From Armigeres subalbatus (lineage: Eukaryota > Arthropoda > Insecta > Diptera > Culicidae), in contig NC_085141.1 of the NCBI RefSeq assembly GCF_024139115.2, forward strand, positions 38,012,120-38,076,119: a stretch of DNA of 64,000 nt, given 5' to 3'. Position 1 is the first letter of the stretch. Each line of letters begins with the position of its first letter. A program made the position numbers and the translations under genes. The notes under the pieces are model-generated. The model was not told the DNA's origin. It was given only the letters and a program-made list of their open reading frames with translations, and did no database searches. This document shows positions 57,751-64,000 of the stretch, one piece after another.

Positions 57751-58222
57751 GCATAACATCCCCCACTGGGACATTGCCACATCGCAGCTTAGTGTTCATT
57801 AAGCACTTCCACAGTTATTACCTAGGCGAGGTTTCTAAGCCTAGTTACCTGTTTTTGCATTCGTATATCATTAGGCTAACACGATGATACTTTAATGCCC
57901 AGTGAAGTCAAGTTGTGGGCTTCGTGGCCGTGCGGCTAGCGACGTCAATCGTCTAGACGCATGTGCTGTGGAGTGTGGGTTCAATTCCCCCCCGGTTAAG
58001 GAGAAAACTTTTCGTAAAGCGAAAAGTTCTCCACTGGGTGTTGTGTAAATGTCCCGTCCGTTGTCTCATGCTATGTGTTAAATATTGTGTGCGACCTCAG
58101 GTCGAAGACGGTGATTTTGTCTTCAAAAAAACTTTCAACCGAAAAATTTTCTAGACCGGACCGGGAATCAAACCCAGCCACCTTCAGCAAGGTTTTACTT
58201 TGTATCCGCGCATCTTAGCCGT
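57751..58222 (-). mobile_element. tRNA-derived SINE, split by another SINE
   Basis: On the minus strand: A-box-like GGCTAAGATGCGCGG (58206-58220), B-box GGGTTTGATTCCCGG (58161-58175), then GGTCTAGAAAATTTTCGG, the interruption, and CTTGACTTCACTGGGCATTA, AAGTATCATCGTGTTAGCC and ACTGTGGAAGTGCT. Its 3' body is the same type as the SINE at 12020-12345. Confidence 0.8.
57914..58135 (+). mobile_element. tRNA-derived SINE nested in the SINE above
   Basis: A-box TGGCCGTGCGG (57925-57935), B-box GGGTTCAATTCCC (57977-57989), then AGGAGAAAACTTTTCGTAAA and GCGAAAAGTTCTCCACTGGG (a strong AACTTTTCG/CGAAAAGTT hairpin), GACCTCAGGTCGAAGACGG and an A-rich end near 58130. I recognise it as a common Aedes SINE type. 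The target duplication is unclear. Confidence 0.8.
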
Positions 58223-58412
58223 AATCTCAAAAGTCACGAAGCATTCATTTGAGGACTTGAAAAAACCTGACATTTAATATTGGTGGGATTTTTTTTTTAT
58301 TTCTATGGAAATTTGTTAGCAATTCAGCAGACAGAATTTACTCTTCATTTAATTCCACCAATTATTTTCGATATCTTTGCAGATACGTATTTCGACCACA
58401 ACTGTGTGGAAA
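58223..58412. mobile_element. Unique DNA then half-copy of the ACGTATTTCGACCAC repeat
   Basis: 58340-58412 contains TTAATTCCACCAATTATT, CGATATCTTTGCAGATACG and ATTTCGACCACAACTGTGTGG. It stops at the axis of the hairpin, exactly where the 23-bp minisatellite begins. Confidence 0.6.
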
Positions 58413-60262
58413 TTCGAATGATATTCCCCTGGAAATTCGGATGAATTTCCTCTGGAAATTCAGATGAGTTTCCTCTGGAAATTCAGATGAATTTCCTCTG
58501 GAAATTCGGATGAATTTCCTCTGGAAATTCGGATGAATTTCCTCTGGAAATTCGGATGAATTTCCTCTGGAAATTCGGATGAATTTCCTCTGGAAATTCG
58601 GATGAATTTCCTCTGAAATTCGGATGAATTTCCTCTGAATTGGATGAATTTCCTCTGGAATTCGGATGAATTTCCTCTGAAATCGGATGAATTTCCTCTG
58701 AAGTCGGATGAATTTCCTCTGGAATTCGGATGAATTTCCTCTGAAATCGGATGAATTTCCTCTGAATTGGATGAATTTCTGAATTGGATGAATTTCCTCT
58801 GGAATTCGGATGAATTTCCTCTGAAATCGGATGAATTTCCTCTGAATTCGGATGAATTTCCTCTGAAATTCGGATGAATTTCCTCTGGAATTCGGATGAA
58901 TTTCCTCTGAAATCGGATGAATTTCCTCTGGAATTCGGATGAATTTCCTCTGAATCGGATGAATTTCCTCTGGAAATCGGATGAATTTCCTCTGGAAGTC
59001 GGATGAATTTCCTCTGGAAATTCGGATGAATTTCCTCTGGAAATCGGATGAATTTCCTCTGGAAATCGGATGAATTTCCTCTGGAAATCGGATGAATTTC
59101 CTCTGAATTGGATGAATTTCCTCTGAAATCGGATGAATTTCCTCTGGAATTCGGATGAATTTCCTCTGGAAATCGGATGAATTTCCTCTGGAAATCGGAT
59201 GAATTTCCTCTGGAAATCGGATGAATTTCCTCTGGAAATCGGATGAATTTCCTCTGAATTGGATGAATTTCTGAATTGGATGAATTTCCTCTGAAATCGG
59301 ATGAATTTCCTCTGGAAATCGGATGAATTTCCTCTGAAATCGGATGAATTTCCTCTGAATTCGGATGAATTTCCTCTGGAAATCGGATGAATTTCCTCTG
59401 GAAATCGGATGAATTTCCTCTGAATTCGGATGAATTTCCTCTGGAAATCGGATGAATTTCCTCTGGAAATCGGATGAATTTCCTCTGGAAATCGGATGAA
59501 TTTCCTCTGGAAATCGGATGAATTTCCTCTGGAAATTCGGATGAATTTCCTCTGGAAATCGGATGAATTTCCTCTGGAAATCGGATGAATTTCCTCTGGA
59601 AATCGGATGAATTTCCTCTGGAAATCGGATGAATTTCCTCTGGAATTCGGATGAATTTCTTCTGAATTCGGATGAATTTCCTCTGAAATCGGATGAATTT
59701 CCTCTGAAGTCGGATGAATTTCCTCTGGAAATCGGATGAATTTCCTCTGAATTCGGATGAATTTCCTCTGAATTCGGATGAATTTCCTCTGAATTCGGAT
59801 GAATTTCCTCTGGAAATCGGATGAATTTCCTCTGGAAATCGGATGAATTTCCTCTGAAATCGGATGAATTTCCTCTGAATTCGGATGAATTTCCTCTGGA
59901 AATTGGATGAATTTCCTCTGAAATTCGGATGAATTTCCTCTGGAATTCGGATGAATTTCCTCTGGAAATTCGGATGAATTTCCTCTGGAAATTCGGATGA
60001 ATTTCCTCTGGAAATTCGGATGAATTTCCTCTGGAAATTTTCTGGAAATTCGGATGAATTTCCTCTGGAATTTCCTCTGGAAATTTAAAATGAATTTTCT
60101 CTGGTATTTCGGATGAATTTTCTCTGGAAATTCGAATCTTGTGGAAATTCAGACGATACTCTACTGTAAATTCGGATGAATTTTCTCTGGAATTTCGGAT
60201 GAATTTCCTCTGGAAATTCGAATCTTGTGGAAATTTGGACGATACTCCACTGAAAATTCGGA
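58413..60262 (+). repeat. Minisatellite, 23-bp unit GAAATTCGGATGAATTTCCT(CTG), ~75 copies
   Basis: The unit is GAAATTC-GGAT-GAATTTC-CTCTG, an inverted repeat with a 4-base loop. The right part GGATGAATTTCCTCTG is nearly constant. The left arm varies by small deletions (GGAAATTC, GAAATC, GGAATTC, GAATTC, GAATT, GAAGTC), giving units of about 19-24 bp. Longer, diverged units close the array at 60060-60262. Confidence 0.97.
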
Positions 60263-61000
60263 TGAATATTGAATTTGCTGCCTCGAGTAGGTTAAAAGAC
60301 GGCTTTGGTGTGTTTTGATCTCAGTGATTGTTAGTAATTGGACAATACCTGTCAGAGCCGCCAGTTTCATTATTCAAATATTTGGCGAACCAACTGTAAA
60401 TTGTGTACAGCTCTTTAGCCCCAAACGCAACTCAGTGGAACGGCGACGGAAAATTTGACAGAAAATATATGGGCTAGCTGTCAATCCTGCCATTTCCGTC
60501 GTCGTTCTACTGTATCGCGTAGAGACCTTTATTGTTTATTCACAGATTAAATTGTTCAATAAACAGAAAGTTCACAAGGACGATAATTGATGCAACGCAA
60601 AGGGCCTTAAGTGACAAAAAGTTAGTTTTGAGAAAAATGGGTGCAAAGTACAAAAAATTACTAATTTTCTGTGAATTTTCACATTTTACATAGGGTAACT
60701 GTACCAGTTTTGGCCATGTTCCTAATTTGGCCAGATTCTCGCATAACTCCAAAAATAAAACAATTTTCAAGGGGTTTATTAGCTTTAACAGGTAATACAT
60801 CCCTTATCCTTCTTCGCAGTTGAAACTGCTCGAACTTTTTTTTTTTGGGAAATATGCATCGAAGGGTTTGCCAAATTAGGCACTAAGGTAGCCAAACCCG
60901 GCACACTTCCCCTACTATATCAACATATTGCCGCAAAGCTTCAAAACCCAAGCATGTTTTGCTGTTGTCAACTCAATTTTGACCAAAATGTCACTTAAGG
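60263..61000. other. No recognised gene
   Basis: AT-rich sequence. CGTTGAACGG-like and GCCAAATTAGG words occur, but no coding is supported. Confidence 0.4.
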
Positions 61001-61047
61001 GTCAAACACAATGGAAACGCCCGCAAACGTATCCATTGTGTTTGGCC
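61001..61047. repeat. 13-14-bp stem hairpin, related to 29923-29954
   Basis: GTCAAACACAATGGA and TCCATTGTGTTTGGCC flank AACGCCCGCAAACGTA. The right half matches sequence next to the hairpin at 29896. Confidence 0.6.
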
Positions 61048-61080
61048 CATTACACCCTTCTGCTTCTAACCCCCTCAATT

Positions 61081-61136
61081 TTTTTATTATTATCTTTATC
61101 AAGGAGACTTTCATCACTAGGCTGGCTCGTCTACGG
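61081..61136 (-). mobile_element. 56-bp retroposon with 13-bp target duplication
   Basis: On the minus strand it reads CCGTAGACGAGCCAGCCTAG, then TGATGAAAGTCTCCTTGATA and an AAGATAATAATAAAAA tail. Flanked by AACCCCCTCAATT at 61068-61080 and 61137-61149. Same family and almost the same length as the insert at 12199-12252. Confidence 0.75.
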
Positions 61137-61149
61137 AACCCCCTCAATT

Positions 61150-62878
61150 GAAATGAGAAGTGAAATCCAAGAAGAAGAAGATCCAGATTGTAAATTGCCA
61201 TCATCTTAAACTACCCATAAATGATAAATGACTACCTTTATTACGCGTAACAAACCAGAACCAAACGCCATGATCACAACCCTTTGCAGCATTACATCAG
61301 CTTTTATCCGAATGACCACTTTTGTTAAGGGTAAGGTGCCATGCGTCCATGCATTTGTGGACCAAGGCTCAATTATCTCCTGCCGAGCCACCGTGGTCGA
61401 TCATAGTGTCGCATAGCCAACTGCAAAGAGCGTCGTCGCGCTAGCATCGCCGATGACGTTGCCGCTTGATATCTATCATCATCGTCATCATCGACGGCAA
61501 CGCCGTCATCGGCTCAACAGCATTGCATTCAATGTCTATGCATACCCATTGCACATAATTGGTCATTAAGTGCGGAGCCTGTTCGACCACTCACTCTCGA
61601 CGACCCGGTTCGAAACCGTACGATGACGACGACGACGACGATGGCTTATCAATCTACCTACATCTAGGATCAGCAGAGCGAGCGACTTGCCCTCACACAC
61701 CGGCTGGCTGCTGGACGGACTGTCTATCGGAGCTGTGTATGCGACAACCAGAAACAGAAACCCAGCCATGGCTATAGGTATAGGGAGTCTAGACTCGACC
61801 GAACGCCGACTGACACCGATGACGACCGGTGCAAAATCTGATGCAATTTTGATCGATCCGCACATAAGAGCCCGGGTTTGGACAATATTAGAATCGATTC
61901 AATTTTCTGATAATGGAATACGGAATTGCGGCAACGGCAGTGGCAGATACTTTTCCCTCGAGCGCTCCCGACTGTAGGCCGGCCGGGTTGGAGAAATTCG
62001 AACGAAAAGCATTCTAAATCCGTTCGTTCGATAGGTTCCCCTTTTGTCACAATGCATACCGGGGCCGGAGCCTAACCGAATGCGATTTCATTTCTGGTCC
62101 AATGGGATAATGGTTCGGAAAACAGGCTCGAGTGAGTGTACTGTCACTTCAGTGGATGGTAGTGAATTTTCCATATGTGTTCCAACTGATTTGAACGAGT
62201 GTTGAACAATTTGCATTGATGGCTTTTCTGTCTTTTCTGTTCCAGCAGTGTGATGTATAGATCTGGTTTATAATTCGGTAGGCCGAAGAGAGTGGTTCAT
62301 CATTGAAGGCAAGCTCTGGAAAAGCTGAAAAGTCAAGGAGCAATATTACAAGTACAAGCAGATTTATTCGTTTAATCTTTCAAAGATGCGGATGTATCCT
62401 CACACTCGAGATAATTCTCACTTAATTTCCATTACGAAAATCATAGACCTGAAATTGAAAGAGATGAATCATTCAAAACTTACTAATAAATTTTATCCGT
62501 GGATTTTGATCTGAAACCTATTAAAATCAATTATTTTCCATAATAAAATTAACGGTGATCCCTCCGCCGAGTGCAGTGATGCGGAGGCACAGAGACGGAT
62601 TACATATTTGGCGACAGTGGCAGGTTTTACTGCTGGTTTTACACCAAGTGTAATGTGACCAGCAAGCGTCCTGCGAAACGCGGGACGCCCATCTGGGTTG
62701 CGTCACTGACTTGAAAGTGGATTCTCCAAAAGTACATTTCGCATAGATTTTGGCCCAAAAAAACTGGAAAAATATTTGTAAGGATGTATGAGTTGTAATA
62801 AATTTGTGAAACGAAGTTGGAAAAGGCAGCCTTGTCACATTAATCAAGTGTAATATTGTTGATACTCATATTTTCCGC
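61150..62878. other. Unique GC-richer DNA, no recognised gene
   Basis: Contains (GAC)n near 61619-61641 and a CATCATCGTC run near 61475-61497. A minus-strand frame at 62527-62780 is Cys-rich (ACWSHYTWCKTSSKTCHCRQ, then ICNPSLC) and ends with a stop near 62527. Composition is gene-like, but I recognise no family and see no signal peptide. Confidence 0.35.
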
Positions 62879-64000
62879 TTCCGAGGCTTCCGAGCCTCTT
62901 GGAAGAAGGCTTCCGAGCCTCTTGGAAGAAGGCTTCCGAGCCTCATGAAAGGAGGCTGCCGAGCCTCTTGAAAGGAGGCTGCCGAGCCTCTTGAAAGGAG
63001 GCTGCCGAGCCTCTTGAAAGGAGGCTGCCGAGCCTCTTGAAAGGAGGCTGCCGAGCCTCTTGAAAGGAGGCTGCCGAGCCTCTTGAAAGGAGGCTGCTGA
63101 GCCTCTTGAAAGGAGGCTGCTGAGCCTCTTGAAAGGAGGCTGCCGAGGCCTCTTGAAAGGAGGCTGCTGAGCCTCTTGAAAGGAGGCTGCCGAGCCTCTT
63201 GAAAGGAGGCTGCTGAGCCTCTTGAAAGGAGGCTGCTGAGCCTCTTGAAAGGAGGCTGCCGAGCCTCTTGAAAGGAGGCTGCTGAGCCTGTTGATAGGAG
63301 GCTTCCGAGCCTCTTGAAAGGAGGCTTCTGAGCCTCTTGAAAGGAGGCTTCTGGGCCTCTTGAAAGGAGGCTTCTGGGCCTCTTGAAAGGAGGCTTCCGG
63401 GCCTCTTGAAAGGAGGCTTCCGGGCCTCTTGAAAAAGGCTTCCGGGCCTCTTAAAAGGAGGCTTCTGGGCCTCTTGAAAGGAGGCTTCTGGGCCTCTTGA
63501 AAGGAGGCTTCTTGGCCTCTTGAAAGGAGGCTTCCGGGTCTCTTGAAAAAAAGCTTCCGGGCCTCTTGCAACGAGGCTTCCGAGCCTCTTGAAAGGAAGC
63601 TTCCGAGCCTCTTGAAAGGAGGCTTCCGAGCCTCTTGAAAGGAGGCTTCCGAGCCTCTTGAAAGGAGGCTTCTGGGCCTCTTGAAAGGAGGCTTCCGGGC
63701 CTCTTGAAAGGAGGCTTCCGGGCCTCTTGAAAGGAGGCTTCCGGGCCTCTTGAAAGGAGGCTTCCTGGCCTCTTGAAAGGAGGCTTCCGGGCCTCTTGAA
63801 AGGAGGCTTCCGGGCCTCTTGAAAGGAGGCTTCCGAGCCTCTTGAAAGGAGGCTTCCGAGCCTCTTGAAAGGAGGCTTACGGGCCTCTCGAAAGGAGGCT
63901 TCCGAGCCTCTTGAAAGGAGGCTTCCGTGCCTCTCGAAAGGAGGCTTCCGAGCCTCTTGAAAGGAGGCTTCCGAGCCTCTTGAAAGGAGGCTTGAGCCTC
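62879..64000 (+). repeat. Minisatellite, 23-bp unit GAGGCTTCCGAGCCTCTTGA(AAG), ~48 copies to window end
   Basis: The unit is GAGGCT-TCCG-AGCCTC-TTGAAAG, again an inverted repeat with a 4-base loop. Subtypes are zoned: GCTGCCGAG and GCTGCTGAG units at 62950-63290, GCTTCTGGG and GCTTCCGGG units after 63340, GCTTCCGAG units near the end. Since 23 is not a multiple of 3, a 243-codon minus frame (62840-63571) shows a 23-residue period; it is a by-product. The array continues past the window. Confidence 0.97.

Noticed and set aside
58413..60262. Resemblance of the 23-bp repeats to a CRISPR array
   Set aside because: Units are contiguous with no unique spacers, the DNA is eukaryotic and there are no cas genes.
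62527..62847. Cys-rich minus-strand peptide that might be a small secreted protein
   Set aside because: No signal peptide at the N-terminus, no recognised cysteine framework and no splice evidence.
62840..63571. Minus 243-codon frame with regular 23-residue repeats
   Set aside because: The period follows from a 23-bp DNA unit read through three frames; unit indels break it.

Overview
This window is eukaryotic and most probably from an Aedes-type culicine mosquito. It contains spliced exons, several non-LTR retrotransposon families, tRNA-derived SINEs whose sequences I recognise as abundant in Aedes, many short inverted-repeat elements and long satellites. The species call is inference. No bacterial-style genes, rRNA, tRNA genes or CRISPR arrays are visible.

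Host genes are sparse. The only secure host coding sequence is a pair of 120-bp exons (3950-4069 and 4269-4388, + strand), each encoding one LDL-receptor class A module. They belong to a lipoprotein-receptor/LRP-type gene that extends beyond what I can see. A second candidate is a short initiating exon at 36748-36841 (+). The rest is intron-like or intergenic DNA filled with repeats.

Layout: 0.2-2.5 kb, decayed LINE (-). 3-7.2 kb, LDLa exons plus three hairpin elements. 7.4-9.24 kb, LINE remnant running into a GT-only TTGG/TTTGG array that ends at a 25-N gap. 9.7-12.35 kb, small inverted-repeat elements and a SINE hit by a 54-bp retroposon. 12.7-18.1 kb, about 32 copies of a ~171-bp satellite. 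19.49-28.17 kb, a foldback-like element bounded by TTAA and CCCTTTTGT ends. Its arms hold a ~147-bp satellite in opposite orientations, and one arm has swallowed a nearly full-length I-like LINE. 33.2-34.8 kb, second TTGG/TTGA array. 34.8-36.3 kb, (CACTTCT)-rich element with GGCCGAAT-type edges. 39.8-40.8 kb, unrecognised tandem duplication. 42.4-43.6 kb, two LINE fragments, one holding a 419-bp palindromic element with a 12-bp target duplication. 43.7-50.7 kb, a nest of polypyrimidine element, TA-flanked pogo/Tc1-like element, I-like LINE and another LINE fragment. 51.9-53.4 kb, LINE fragments. 53.4-57.7 kb, mostly unique. 57.75-58.2 kb, SINE inserted in SINE. 58.4-60.2 kb and 62.9-64.0 kb, two unrelated 23-bp minisatellites whose unit can fold on itself.

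The window is best read as a stratigraphy of insertions. Target-site duplications and interrupted reading frames give the order at several loci. The most unusual items are the palindromic element with 12-bp TSDs, the satellite-armed TTAA foldback element, two ~55-bp retroposons of one sequence family with their own TSDs, and the minisatellite whose variation is confined to one arm of its hairpin unit.
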